Made by a program: the position numbers and the translations under genes. DNA of 64,000 nucleotides, from positions 1,934,213 to 1,998,212 of the forward strand of contig NZ_CP007161.1 of the NCBI RefSeq assembly GCF_000725285.1. Reading direction: 5' to 3'. Below the pieces are notes generated by a model. That model did no database searches and had not been told where the DNA came from. It worked only from the letters and a program-made list of their open reading frames with translations. The stretch comes from Virgibacillus sp. SK37 (GTDB lineage Bacteria > Bacillota > Bacilli > Bacillales > Amphibacillaceae). Shown piece after piece: positions 46,050 to 55,402 of this stretch (position 1 is the first letter of the stretch; every line of letters starts with the position of its first letter).

Positions 46050-46271
46050 CCAGCCCCTATACCGCGTTCCGGGGTCTCATCGAGGCCTCTCCTCCCGCAG
46101 GACAAGGAAAGCTTCGTCAGCAAGGAATCGCACGAAGAAAATGTGTATTTTCATTTTCGAGGAGTCTCCATATTTCCCCTTCGCTACTATTTACTATATA
46201 TCTTAGAAGAAAAGTTAAGTTCGCATACACCCAGAATGAGCTTTGTACGAATTGATTGGAGTGTAGGGCGG

Positions 46272-46364
46272 CAATCTTAGAACGCCACGTCCTGGGACTG
46301 CGTTTCCTCGTCCCACCGAAAACATTTGTGGCAACGATTGCACGACCAACGTCCTTTTGGCCCG
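46272..46364 (-). repeat. 93-bp module, unit 1 (inside copy C)
   Basis: On the minus strand it begins CGGGCCAAAAGGACGTTGGT. It is exactly the sequence that copy C has and copy B lacks between AGTCG and CCGCCCTACACTCC, and it is in opposite orientation to the unit at 45957-46049. Confidence 0.85.
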
Positions 46365-46661
46365 CGACTCTTGCCGGAATAGCATGAGTCGAAGACCCTG
46401 GACGGAGCGTAGCGGAGGAAGCGGCTGAGGCCATGCCGGGCGGCAAAGAAGACACTGTGAAGTTACGAACAGATGTCGCGCTTGTACCCGGAGGTGTGAA
46501 AGCGTCCGCCTGAAACGCAAATCAATGGGTGCTTCCTCTGTAAAATGAATTACTCCATTCTCCACAGGTTATGTCGCAGGGTATCTATTTTGCGAATCAG
46601 TGAATAACCCTAACACATATATATTAGATCCTAATTATTGGCCTTATTATAGCGGAGAGGC

Positions 46662-47450
46662 ATGATGAAAATGACGAGCGATTACGATTATTTTATTTCT
46701 GAAATTAAAAAAAGAATCGGTATAGATTTGAGTTTATATAAAGAAGCCCAAATGAAAAGACGTATTATTTCGTTGAGAAATAAACGTGGCTTCACTAATT
46801 TCAATACATACTTGGAAGCATTAACGACTCAAAAAGAATTAATGAGTGAATTTATCGACCGCTTAACCATTAACGTTTCTGAGTTTTACCGGAATCCCAA
46901 AAGATGGCAAGTCCTCAAAGATAAAATTATTCCAGGATTACTTCAACAAAAGAATAGTATAAAGATTTGGAGTGCTGCTTGCTCCACTGGTGAAGAACCA
47001 TATTCAATCTCTATTATGCTCAGAGAGCATTTCCCGGAAGCAAAAACTGAAATTATAGCAACTGATATTGATGAAAATGTATTACTTAAGGCAAAGGAAG
47101 GAATTTATGGCAAAGCTGCATTAAAGGAGTTACCTCAAGAATTTCTTGGAAAATATTTTATAGAAAGGGAAGGGCTCTATACGGTTTCCCCTATGATAAA
47201 AAGAAATATCTCTTTTAAAAAACATAACTTATTAGCAGACAGTTACCCTAAAGACGTCGATTTGCTTATATGCCGTAACGTTCTTATTTATTTTACTGAT
47301 CAAGCAAAGGAAGAGATTTATGCGAATTTCGGTAGGTCATTAAGTTCGAATGGAGTATTATTTGTCGGAAGTACAGAACAAATTTTTAGCCCAAAAGATT
47401 ATAAACTACAATTATTGGATACTTTTTTTTATAAGAAAGAAGAAAATTAA
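46662..47450 (+). CDS. cheR: Chemotaxis protein methyltransferase CheR
   Basis: CheR methylates glutamates of chemoreceptors using S-adenosylmethionine. The 262-residue product has the N-terminal helical domain (about residues 1-75), the SAM-binding IKIWSAACSTGEEPYSI (near residue 104), IIATDIDENVL and the closing FVGSTEQIF. AGCGGAGAGG precedes clustered ATG codons at 46662, 46665 and 46671. Motility is supported by the flagellar brake gene at 30 kb. Repeat copy C lies directly upstream, so the promoter must lie within or just after it. Confidence 0.94.
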   Translation: MMKMTSDYDYFISEIKKRIGIDLSLYKEAQMKRRIISLRNKRGFTNFNTYLEALTTQKELMSEFIDRLTINVSEFYRNPKRWQVLKDKIIPGLLQQKNSIKIWSAACSTGEEPYSISIMLREHFPEAKTEIIATDIDENVLLKAKEGIYGKAALKELPQEFLGKYFIEREGLYTVSPMIKRNISFKKHNLLADSYPKDVDLLICRNVLIYFTDQAKEEIYANFGRSLSSNGVLFVGSTEQIFSPKDYKLQLLDTFFYKKEEN

Positions 47451-47777
47451 TTAAAATAGGAGTAGCTTTGGGAAAGTAAATAACTCTTAGGAGACCGAAC
47501 GTTATTCGAAGTGCAAGACTTCGAATGTCGTTCGGTTTTTTTATAGTTGGATATACTAGCATGTATTATTTTTTATTTATGAACGAGCGTGTCTGCTTAC
47601 ATGCCCAATACTTACTTTTTAAGTAAGAGCGAATAAAAATACAAAACACTGTATACGTTTACATTTTATATTGGTTAAAAAAACTTGATAAATAAGTTGC
47701 TTTTTTCTAAATTTTATCCCAAAATGAAATGAACTTATGATATAGTTATTAGAAAAAATTCAAAAGGAGAATGTTCA
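47451..47777 (+). promoter_or_regulatory. cheR-aroC intergenic region
   Basis: No gene seen in 327 bases. After the cheR terminator the DNA is AT-rich. A short AACTT/AAGTT dyad lies at about 47682-47698, and TATGAT at 47736-47741 could be a -10 box for the aro operon, without a convincing -35. No T-box-like structure or run of G/UAG triplets is visible. Confidence 0.3.
47493..47543 (+). terminator. Terminator after cheR
   Basis: ACCGAACGTTATTCGAAGT pairs with ACTTCGAATGTCGTTCGGT (two mismatches, 5-base loop), followed by seven Ts. Confidence 0.85.
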
Positions 47778-48947
47778 TTGCGTTATTTAACAGCAGGGGA
47801 ATCCCACGGAAAAAAACTAACTACAATAATTGAAGGTATACCAGCTCGCATGCCTCTAGTTAAAGAGAACATCAATGAATCATTATTGCGTCGTCAAAAA
47901 GGGCATGGGCGCGGGAAACGGATGCAGATCGAAAAAGATCTTGTAGAGATAACCAGTGGTATTAGACATGGCTACACTTTAGGCTCACCAATCTCTTTAG
48001 TAATAAACAATGATGACTTTAAGCATTGGGTGGATATTATGGGAGAAGACCCTATGGAGGCTGATGCAAAAATCAGACGTGTTATAACCAGACCGAGACC
48101 AGGTCATGCTGATTTAAATGGTGCTATGAAATATGGACACCGAGACATTCGCAATGTATTAGAACGATCTTCTGCCAGAGAAACAGCAGCACGAGTTGCA
48201 GCAGGTGCTGTGGCCAAAACATTATTAAAGCAATTAGGTATCGAAATCTCTGGTTACGTAAAAGAGATTGCCGGAATTGAAGCGAAGGAAGTAGAAGAAC
48301 TTAGCATCAATGACAGACAGGAAATTTCCGAAGACTCACCAGTAAGAGTTTTGGATAAGGATGTAGAACAGGAAATGATGGACGCGATTGATCAAGCTAA
48401 GAAAGAAGGCGACTCAATTGGCGGAGTTGTTGAAGTTTATGTAGAAGGTATGCCTGCGGGAGTGGGATCATATGTCCATTACGATAGAAAATTAGATAGC
48501 CGTATTGCTGGAAGTGTCGTGAGTATAAATGCTTTTAAAGGAGTAGAATTCGGTCTTGGTTTTGAAGCTGCCAAAAGAAATGGAAGCAATGTACATGATG
48601 AAATTGCTTGGGACGAAGAAACAGGCTATTATCGTAAAACAAATCGTCTCGGGGGTTTTGAGGGTGGTATGACAACTGGGATGCCAATTGTTGTAAAGGG
48701 AGTAATGAAACCTATTCCTACGTTAATGAAGAGACCGTTGCAAAGCGTCGATATTGAAACTAAAGAGCCATTTAAAGCTACGGTAGAGAGATCAGATGCA
48801 TGTGCTGTCCCCGCTGCTGCTGTTGTCATGGAGCATGTCGTAGCATTTGAATTAGCTAAAGCTATAACAGAACAGTTTCCGAGTGACCAATTCTCTACAT
48901 TAAAGAAAGCAATTGACGATTATCGTGAAGAAATCAGGTGTTTTTAA
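47778..48947 (+). CDS. aroC: Chorismate synthase
   Basis: The enzyme converts EPSP to chorismate using reduced FMN (named aroF in B. subtilis). The 389-residue product opens [15 protein letters not shown] and has [31 protein letters not shown] (near residue 112) and [18 protein letters not shown], all family signatures. The TTG start has AAAAGGAGA 8 bases upstream. It heads the aromatic operon and overlaps aroB by one base (TAATG). Confidence 0.96.
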   Translation: MRYLTAGESHGKKLTTIIEGIPARMPLVKENINESLLRRQKGHGRGKRMQIEKDLVEITSGIRHGYTLGSPISLVINNDDFKHWVDIMGEDPMEADAKIRRVITRPRPGHADLNGAMKYGHRDIRNVLERSSARETAARVAAGAVAKTLLKQLGIEISGYVKEIAGIEAKEVEELSINDRQEISEDSPVRVLDKDVEQEMMDAIDQAKKEGDSIGGVVEVYVEGMPAGVGSYVHYDRKLDSRIAGSVVSINAFKGVEFGLGFEAAKRNGSNVHDEIAWDEETGYYRKTNRLGGFEGGMTTGMPIVVKGVMKPIPTLMKRPLQSVDIETKEPFKATVERSDACAVPAAAVVMEHVVAFELAKAITEQFPSDQFSTLKKAIDDYREEIRCF

Positions 48948-50020
48948 TGGATGAGTTGATAATTAACTCAGAAATACATCAATACAAGATCACGATAGGA
49001 AACAGAATCCGTTACCATATTAATAAATTATTGCCAAAAACGTACTCTACGATTCTAGTTATTACAGACGATAGAGTAGCAGAAAATTATCTTAGTGAAG
49101 TTACAAGTAACCTTCAGGCTAAATACATTTTCACAAGCATTATCCCAGCAGGGGAACAATCAAAAAGCTTCACTTTTTTTGAAAAACTGCATACAGAAGC
49201 AATTACATATGGGCTGGACAGAGAGTCGCTGATCATAGCCCTGGGCGGAGGTGTCGTTGGTGATTTAGCAGGATTTGTGGCGGCAACTTATATGCGCGGT
49301 ATTGATTATATTCAAATGCCTACTACTATTCTTGCACACGACAGCAGTGTAGGCGGGAAAGTCGCTATTAACCATCAGCTTGGGAAAAACTTAATTGGTA
49401 GTTTTTATCCACCAAAAGCTGTTTTGTATGATATTGATACATTATCAACCCTACCAAGGTCACAAGTTCGTTCCGGGTATGCTGAACTTATTAAAGAAGG
49501 TCTCATAGCAGATGCACAACTGTTTCAGTCTATTCTAAGTTCAGATTTACTTAGTCTCTCTCAAGATCAGCTACATAATCATATACGGTCTGGAATAAAA
49601 ATAAAAGCTGCTATTGTAGAGGCGGATGAGAAAGAAAAGGGTATGAGAAAGTATTTGAATCTTGGGCATACGCTTGGCCATGCTTTGGAGACTAGGTTGG
49701 GGTACGGGGTATTAACACATGGTGAAGCTATCGGCATTGGCTTACTATTCTCTATGTATGTCAGTGAATCTGTTTACACTGTTAAATTGCCTTATGAGCC
49801 TTTATATAGGTGGTTATTAGATAATAAATACCCTTTGTTCTTAGATCAACTCCATGTTAGAGATTTAATTACATTGATGAAAACAGACAAAAAAACATTA
49901 AATCACCGCATTCAAATGGTGCTGCTTAAAAGTGTAGGTGAACCAGTTATAAAAGAGATAAGTGATGAGGATATGTATAGCTATCTAAACCAATTTTTAG
50001 GAAAGCTGGTGAGAGCATGA
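48947..50020 (+). CDS. aroB: 3-dehydroquinate synthase
   Basis: AroB cyclises DAHP to 3-dehydroquinate, the second step of the shikimate pathway. The 357-residue product has the NAD-binding ALGGGVVGDLAGFVAATYMRG (in two runs, near residue 96), QMPTTILAHDSSVGGKVAIN and the metal-binding HTLGHALE near residue 243. The ATG overlaps the aroC stop; the GTG at 48938 is less likely. It overlaps aroH by four bases. Confidence 0.95.
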   Translation: MDELIINSEIHQYKITIGNRIRYHINKLLPKTYSTILVITDDRVAENYLSEVTSNLQAKYIFTSIIPAGEQSKSFTFFEKLHTEAITYGLDRESLIIALGGGVVGDLAGFVAATYMRGIDYIQMPTTILAHDSSVGGKVAINHQLGKNLIGSFYPPKAVLYDIDTLSTLPRSQVRSGYAELIKEGLIADAQLFQSILSSDLLSLSQDQLHNHIRSGIKIKAAIVEADEKEKGMRKYLNLGHTLGHALETRLGYGVLTHGEAIGIGLLFSMYVSESVYTVKLPYEPLYRWLLDNKYPLFLDQLHVRDLITLMKTDKKTLNHRIQMVLLKSVGEPVIKEISDEDMYSYLNQFLGKLVRA

Positions 50021-50388
50021 CGAGGGGTCTGCGAGGAGCGACATCTGTTTTAAATAATGAAGAAGGACAAATAATTGCTAACACAAAAGCATTGTTCGAA
50101 GAAATGGTTAATGAAAATGATATTGAAGCAAATGATGTTTCGCATGTATTTATTTCTGTTACCAAGGATTTAAATGCAGCTTTTCCTGCCAAAGCACTTC
50201 GTGAATTACCAGGGTACACTTTTGTTCCAGTAATGTGTATGACTGAAATAGATGTGCCTGGCAGCTTACCTAATTGTATACGCATTATGATGGTAATCAA
50301 TACGGAAAAGGACCAACAAAGTATAAAACACATCTTTCATAATGAGGCAGTAAAGCTACGTCCAGATTTAGTGAAGAACAAGAGGTGA
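50017..50388 (+). CDS. aroH: Chorismate mutase, AroH type
   Basis: This monofunctional trimeric mutase rearranges chorismate to prephenate. The 123-residue product starts MTRGLRGATSVLNNEEGQI with the catalytic arginines of the Bacillus fold (R4, R7 region), and has the VFISVTKDLNAAFPAKALRE core and CIRIMMVINTE. It overlaps aroB (ATGA). In B. subtilis trpE would follow; here hisC follows 7 bases later. Confidence 0.95.
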   Translation: MTRGLRGATSVLNNEEGQIIANTKALFEEMVNENDIEANDVSHVFISVTKDLNAAFPAKALRELPGYTFVPVMCMTEIDVPGSLPNCIRIMMVINTEKDQQSIKHIFHNEAVKLRPDLVKNKR

Positions 50389-50395
50389 AGAGTAA

Positions 50396-51496
50396 ATGGA
50401 AGGGAAACCGGTTTTAGAGCAGCTTTCAGCATACAAGCCTGGGAGGCAGTCAAAGGATCTTCAAAATGAATTTGGGCTTTCTCGCATTGTAAAATTAGCA
50501 TCCAATGAAAACCCATATGGATGTTCTAAAAATGTAAAAACATTTTTAGCAGACAATATAAAGGAATTAAATATCTATCCGGATGGTAATGCAGAAGAAC
50601 TGCGAAAAGCAGTTGCTGATAAATGCCAGGTGACTGAGAGACAGTTAGTATTTGGTAGTGGCTCTGATGAAATTGTCCAAATGCTGTGCCGTGCCTTTTT
50701 GTCACCTGGCTTGAACACTGTGATGGCCACACCGACTTTTCCTCAATACAGACACCATGCTCTTATTGAGGGGGCTGAGGTAAAAGAAATTCCTACGGTT
50801 GAAGGGAAGCACAATCTAGTACAGATGCTACAAATGGTAAATGAAAATACAAAGATTATGTGGCTTTGTTCACCTAATAATCCAACAGGTGGAATTATAT
50901 CAAAAAACGACCTTCACGAGTTTATGCTTAAATGTCCAAAACACGTACTAGTTGTCTTGGATGAAGCATATTATGAATATTTATCTAAAGAGTTTGATCC
51001 TTCGGCGATTACATTACTATCACAACATAAAAATTTGATTATTCTTCGGACGTTTTCAAAAGCATATGGACTAGCTGGATTACGAGTTGGTTATGGTATA
51101 GCAGATGAAACGATTATATCGAAATTGAATGTTGTAAGAGGTCCTTTTAATACTTCATCCATTGCTCAAAAGGCGGCTGTTGTTGCTATTCAAGATGAAT
51201 CTTTTCTAGATGAAACATTGAGATATAATATGGAAGTAAAGCATGACTTTGAAAAATTCTTGGACCAGATAAAATGGAGTTATTACCCTACAGAAACAAA
51301 TTTTATTTTAGTTAAGACTCCTATAAGTGGTATGGAGGTTTTTGATTTCTTGTTAAAAAAAGGGTTTATAGTTCGACCTGGTGAATTGTTGGGCTGCCCA
51401 CAGACAGTTAGAATAACACTTGGACAGAAAGATGACATGAAGAAACTGCAAAGGATTCTTTATGAGTTGGATCAGCAAGTGAGCAAGGAGCGTTAA
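50396..51496 (+). CDS. hisC: Histidinol-phosphate / aromatic aminotransferase
   Basis: HisC is a PLP aminotransferase serving histidine synthesis and, in Bacillus, phenylalanine and tyrosine synthesis. The 366-residue product has SNENPYG, the PLP region WLCSPNNPTGGII, the aspartate block VVLDEAYYEY and the Schiff-base lysine in RTFSKAYGLAGLRVGYG (near residue 223). AGAGGTGAAG precedes the ATG. Placement between aroH and tyrA fits the dual role. Confidence 0.95.
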   Translation: MEGKPVLEQLSAYKPGRQSKDLQNEFGLSRIVKLASNENPYGCSKNVKTFLADNIKELNIYPDGNAEELRKAVADKCQVTERQLVFGSGSDEIVQMLCRAFLSPGLNTVMATPTFPQYRHHALIEGAEVKEIPTVEGKHNLVQMLQMVNENTKIMWLCSPNNPTGGIISKNDLHEFMLKCPKHVLVVLDEAYYEYLSKEFDPSAITLLSQHKNLIILRTFSKAYGLAGLRVGYGIADETIISKLNVVRGPFNTSSIAQKAAVVAIQDESFLDETLRYNMEVKHDFEKFLDQIKWSYYPTETNFILVKTPISGMEVFDFLLKKGFIVRPGELLGCPQTVRITLGQKDDMKKLQRILYELDQQVSKER

Positions 51497-51499
51497 GTA

Positions 51500-52600
51500 T
51501 TGAAAAAAACAATTTTTATTGCAGGATTGGGATTAATTGGTGGTTCCATAGCTAAATCTATTGTCTTATCAGCTGATAATCATGTTATTGGTTATGATAT
51601 TAGTGAAGAAGTAATGAAGTACGCTTTAGAAAATGGAATAATTAACGAAGCCACCACAGAGTTCCAAAAGGATGCTGTCAGAGCGGATTATATTATACTT
51701 GCAGCACCTATTACACAAACCATCCATTTATTAAAAGAATTAAATGGTCTGTCATTTAATAAAAAAGTAATTGTGTCGGATGTTTCCTCTGTAAAGAGTA
51801 ATGTCATGCATATAGCTGATACGTTAACTAACAAACACATTACTTTTATTGGCGGACACCCTATGGCTGGATCACATAAGAAAGGTATACAGGCAGCAAG
51901 AGGGCATTTATTTGAAAACGCAATATATGTCTTGACCCCTTCCAAGTACGCCAATAGTGAAGATACGTATTTACTTCAATCTCTATTAGAAAGTACGAAA
52001 AGCAAGTTTGTCATATTAAATCAGAAAGAGCATGATGAAATGACTGGGGTTGTTTCCCATTTTCCACATTTAATAGCATCATCTCTTGTTCATCAAGCAA
52101 GAAAGTGGAATGACATGCATTCGTTCTTGCCTAATCTGGCAGCAGGAGGATTCCGTGATATCACCAGAATTGCTTCAAGTAACCCTACAATGTGGCAGGA
52201 CATTTTTTATCATAACCGCTATAAAATGTCGCATTTGCTTGAAGAATGGATTGAGGAAATGCATTATCTGAAGAATTTACTTGATGATAATAATAAAGAT
52301 GAGATGATTACATATCTAAGCGAAGCAAAGCAATTCCGGGATGGACTGGGAGCTACAGATAAAGGAGCTATCCCTTCCTTCTATGATATTTATGTTGATA
52401 TTCGAGATCAGGCTGGCGCGCTTGCGACGGTTACCCAATTACTTGCCGGTCACAAAATCAGTATAAATAATATACAGATACTTGAAATAAGAGAAGGTAT
52501 AAATGGTGCATTGCGTCTAAGTTTTTCAAGTGAGGAAGCTCAGAGAAAGAGCGATCAGGTATTACAAACAAATGGCTACGAAACCATGATAGAGAAATAA
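51500..52600 (+). CDS. tyrA: Prephenate dehydrogenase with ACT domain
   Basis: TyrA oxidises prephenate to 4-hydroxyphenylpyruvate. The 366-residue product has the NAD-binding IAGLGLIGGSIAKSI at the N-terminus, GGHPMAGSHKKGI (near residue 118), the catalytic histidine region, and a C-terminal ACT regulatory domain (about 295-365; DIRDQAGALATVTQLL) probably sensing tyrosine. The TTG start follows AAGGAGCG and lies three bases after hisC. Confidence 0.94.
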   Translation: MKKTIFIAGLGLIGGSIAKSIVLSADNHVIGYDISEEVMKYALENGIINEATTEFQKDAVRADYIILAAPITQTIHLLKELNGLSFNKKVIVSDVSSVKSNVMHIADTLTNKHITFIGGHPMAGSHKKGIQAARGHLFENAIYVLTPSKYANSEDTYLLQSLLESTKSKFVILNQKEHDEMTGVVSHFPHLIASSLVHQARKWNDMHSFLPNLAAGGFRDITRIASSNPTMWQDIFYHNRYKMSHLLEEWIEEMHYLKNLLDDNNKDEMITYLSEAKQFRDGLGATDKGAIPSFYDIYVDIRDQAGALATVTQLLAGHKISINNIQILEIREGINGALRLSFSSEEAQRKSDQVLQTNGYETMIEK

Positions 52601-52672
52601 GGAAGGCATCTATATATTTTATACTTGTTTTAATATTGGAAAACATAATAGATAACTGAGGATGTGAAAGAA

Positions 52673-53959
52673 ATGAGTGAGGTTATACTACAGCCTGTTA
52701 AAACACCTGTTTCAGGAGAAATTCATGTTCCTGGTGACAAATCTATATCACATAGATCTGTGATGCTGGCTTCATTAGCGGAAGGGAAGACAACAGTAAC
52801 CAACTTTCTCGATGGCGAGGATTGTATGCGTACTGTCCAAGCATTTCAAGAAATGGGTGTCGAAATAAAAAAGCAAAATACAACACTTACCATTCTAGGA
52901 AAAGGGATAGCTGGCCTTAAGGAACCGGAAACTCCGTTGTATTTCGGTAATTCCGGAACAACAGCAAGGTTAATGATTGGATTACTTGCAGGGTTACCAT
53001 TATTTACGACCATATACGGAGATTCTTCGCTTTCTAAACGCCCAATGGATAGAGTGGTAATACCATTACGACAAATGGGTGCAGTATTTGATGGCAGGGA
53101 GAATGGAAGCTATATACCACTAGCAATTAGAGGTTCAGAATTGCAAGGTATTGATTATGTGATGCCACTAAAAAGTGCCCAGGTGAAATCAGCTATTTTA
53201 CTTGCAGGGTTACATGCAGAAGGAAAAACAAAAATTACGGAACAAACAAAAACCCGTGACCACACGGAGAATATGCTGAAAGCTTTCGGAGCATCTATTA
53301 AAACAGATGGTAAGCAGGTTACTATAACAAATGAAAAAACCTTAGTAGCTACTGATGTATACGTCCCTGGAGATATTTCTTCAGCTGCTTTTTTTATAGG
53401 TGCAGCAGCAATCGTACCAGGAAGTAACTTAACATTAAAAAATGTCGGATTGAATCAGACTCGAACAGGAATAATTGATGTCCTGATTTCTATGGGTGCA
53501 AACATTCAAATTAGAAATAAGCAAGTAATCAGTGGAGAATTTCTTGGAGATATTGTTATTAGCTATACAGAATTAACAGGTACTACAATTGAAGGAGAAA
53601 TAATTCCGCGACTTATTGATGAAATTCCTGTTATTGCATTAATTGCTACTCAAGCGAAGGGAACTACCATTATTCGTGATGCAAAAGAACTGCGTGTTAA
53701 AGAGACAGATAGAATTGCCGCAGTCGATGATGTATTATCCACCCTTGGTGCAACAATTGAGCCGACTGAAGATGGTATGAAAATCCATGGAAAAACAAAA
53801 TTATATGGTGGTAAAGCTGTTTCTTACCATGATCATCGGATTGCTATGATGGCAGCAATTGCATCCTTGATTGCTGAGGATGAAATTGTTATTGATGATA
53901 TTTCTTCTATATCTATCTCTTATCCATCTTTTTTTGAAGATCTGGAAAAAATTAAATAA
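52673..53959 (+). CDS. aroA: 3-phosphoshikimate 1-carboxyvinyltransferase (EPSP synthase)
   Basis: The enzyme joins PEP and shikimate-3-phosphate to make EPSP (named aroE in B. subtilis). The 428-residue product has PGDKSISHRSVMLASLAEG near residue 20, FGNSGTTARLMIGLLAG (near 91), KSAQVKSAILLAGL and the C-terminal RVKETDRI and DHRIAMM. ATG 52673 is used, with GAGGATG upstream. It lies 72 bases after tyrA, so it may have partial independence, and ends at a terminator. The PEP-binding loop NSGTTAR has the class II form. Confidence 0.95.
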   Translation: MSEVILQPVKTPVSGEIHVPGDKSISHRSVMLASLAEGKTTVTNFLDGEDCMRTVQAFQEMGVEIKKQNTTLTILGKGIAGLKEPETPLYFGNSGTTARLMIGLLAGLPLFTTIYGDSSLSKRPMDRVVIPLRQMGAVFDGRENGSYIPLAIRGSELQGIDYVMPLKSAQVKSAILLAGLHAEGKTKITEQTKTRDHTENMLKAFGASIKTDGKQVTITNEKTLVATDVYVPGDISSAAFFIGAAAIVPGSNLTLKNVGLNQTRTGIIDVLISMGANIQIRNKQVISGEFLGDIVISYTELTGTTIEGEIIPRLIDEIPVIALIATQAKGTTIIRDAKELRVKETDRIAAVDDVLSTLGATIEPTEDGMKIHGKTKLYGGKAVSYHDHRIAMMAAIASLIAEDEIVIDDISSISISYPSFFEDLEKIK

Positions 53960-53962
53960 AAA

Positions 53963-53999
53963 AAAGAAAGAATCTGTACTTGTTACAGATTCTTTCTTA
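53963..53999 (+). terminator. Terminator of the aro operon
   Basis: AGAAAGAATCTGTA and TACAGATTCTTTCT form a perfect 14-bp stem with a 5-base loop, then TATTT. Confidence 0.85.
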
Positions 54000-54073
54000 T
54001 TTGAACATGTACATATTTTTAGTTATGATTAAAATCATGTTATTTGAATTAAAATGCTAGGGGTGTGGATAAG

Positions 54074-55333
54074 ATGGAAAAAATTATGGAAGCAGTAAAC
54101 CTGATGGAAAGCAATCAGACGGAAAAAGCTATTGAAGTATTAGAAGATTACCTGCCTCTTGCTGACGAGGAAGAAAAATATACAATTGCGGAGTTATACA
54201 TGCAGTGGGGTTATTTGGAGGAAGCAAGCACGATACTTGATGAATTAGTACAACAATTTCCGGGTGAAACTGAACTGTTAGTAACCTTGGCAGATGTGTA
54301 TATTGAATTGGATAAAGATGAGGCTGCAATGGAGTTATTAAATAACATTAAAGAGGATGACCCTGCTTTCGTACAGGCATTGCTTCAGCTGGCAGATTTA
54401 TATCAAGCACAAGGCCTGTTTGAGGTTGCTGAACAGAAGTTGTTGCACGCTAAGCAACTTGAGCCTAATGAGGTCATCATCGATTTCGCTTTAGGTGAGT
54501 TGTTTTTTTCTATAGGAGAATATAGAAAAGCTATAACCTTTTATGAAAAAGTACAACCAAAGGAGAAGGAAATCGCTAATGTATCGATTAATGACCGGTT
54601 GGCAGAATCATATGCAGCAGCAGGGGAATATGAGCTTGCGCTTACTTTTTACCAAGATATTGAGAGTGAAAATCCTGATACATTGTTTAAATATGGAATT
54701 ACCGCTTCTCAGGCAGGGCGTAAGGACATCGCAATCAAAGCATGGGAGCATGTTACTGAAATAGATGCCTATTATCATACCGTATACTTACACCTTGCCA
54801 TGGTTTATGAAGAAGAGGGTATGGAGAAAGAAGCATATGAAACAGCAAAGAAAGGGATAAAAATAGATGAATACAATAAGGAGTTGTATTTTGTAGCTGG
54901 TAACTTGGCTCATAAGTTGAATTACAATGAGGATAGTGAGCAATGGGTAAGAGAAGCAATTGCCTTAGATCCTGATTATAAGGAAGCAATATTGTTTTTA
55001 ATAGAATTATTAAAAAAACAAGATGATTTTGCAGGGATTATTGATCTACTTAGCGAAATAAAGAATACTGGAGCAACCGATCCTTTATACGAATGGGAAC
55101 TTGCTCGTGCATATAATGAAATTGAATCATATAAAGATGCATTAAATCACTATAAAGAAGCATACAATAATTTAAACCAAGACAGCGATTTCTTGAAAGA
55201 ATATGGTTATTTTCTATCAGAAGAGGGGAGGAGTACTGAAGCAGTAACTGTATTTAAAGCATATCTTCAGTTGAATCCAGTGGATGACGAGATCGAGGAA
55301 TTTGTTGAGAGACTGGAACAAGCCGGAGAATAG
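54074..55333 (+). CDS. ypiA: Tetratricopeptide-repeat protein YpiA
   Basis: The 419-residue, acidic, cytoplasmic product is made almost wholly of TPR helix pairs (from about residue 15 to 415), with recurring A..Y...G....A patterns, e.g. YAAAGEYELALTFYQDI. Such proteins act as protein-interaction scaffolds. Place before reoY/ypiB and ypiF matches B. subtilis ypiA. ATG 54074 is preferred (GGGGTGTGG upstream) over the GTG at 54065. Partner unknown from sequence; the tight grouping suggests the ReoY protein. Confidence 0.85.
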   Translation: MEKIMEAVNLMESNQTEKAIEVLEDYLPLADEEEKYTIAELYMQWGYLEEASTILDELVQQFPGETELLVTLADVYIELDKDEAAMELLNNIKEDDPAFVQALLQLADLYQAQGLFEVAEQKLLHAKQLEPNEVIIDFALGELFFSIGEYRKAITFYEKVQPKEKEIANVSINDRLAESYAAAGEYELALTFYQDIESENPDTLFKYGITASQAGRKDIAIKAWEHVTEIDAYYHTVYLHLAMVYEEEGMEKEAYETAKKGIKIDEYNKELYFVAGNLAHKLNYNEDSEQWVREAIALDPDYKEAILFLIELLKKQDDFAGIIDLLSEIKNTGATDPLYEWELARAYNEIESYKDALNHYKEAYNNLNQDSDFLKEYGYFLSEEGRSTEAVTVFKAYLQLNPVDDEIEEFVERLEQAGE

Positions 55334-55402
55334 TAAATATGGGGGAATTCTATCTGGTTTGTTAAAATAACACATAATAGAATATAAAGGAGGCCATTAA
55401 AA

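Larger units (their letters stand above)
45805..46626 (-). repeat. Dispersed repeat, copy C (longest, composite)
   Basis: Read on the minus strand this 820-bp block is copy B plus extra material. The ends match copies A and B (GGTTCTATTGCAAATG at 45814 on the + strand is one end; the other lies near 46605-46626). Compared with B it has a 93-bp in-frame insertion (46272-46364) and a 262-bp segment bounded by GGGGAAATAT and ATATTTCCCC (45918-46179). It is clearly GC-richer than neighbouring DNA. The open frames within it (45969-46280 plus, 46215-46565 minus) look fortuitous. It separates ndk from cheR. Confidence 0.9.

Noticed and set aside
45969..46280. Open frame of 103 codons on the plus strand of repeat C
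   Set aside because: It runs antisense through the repeat across segment junctions, has no ribosome site and no counterpart in copies A or B.
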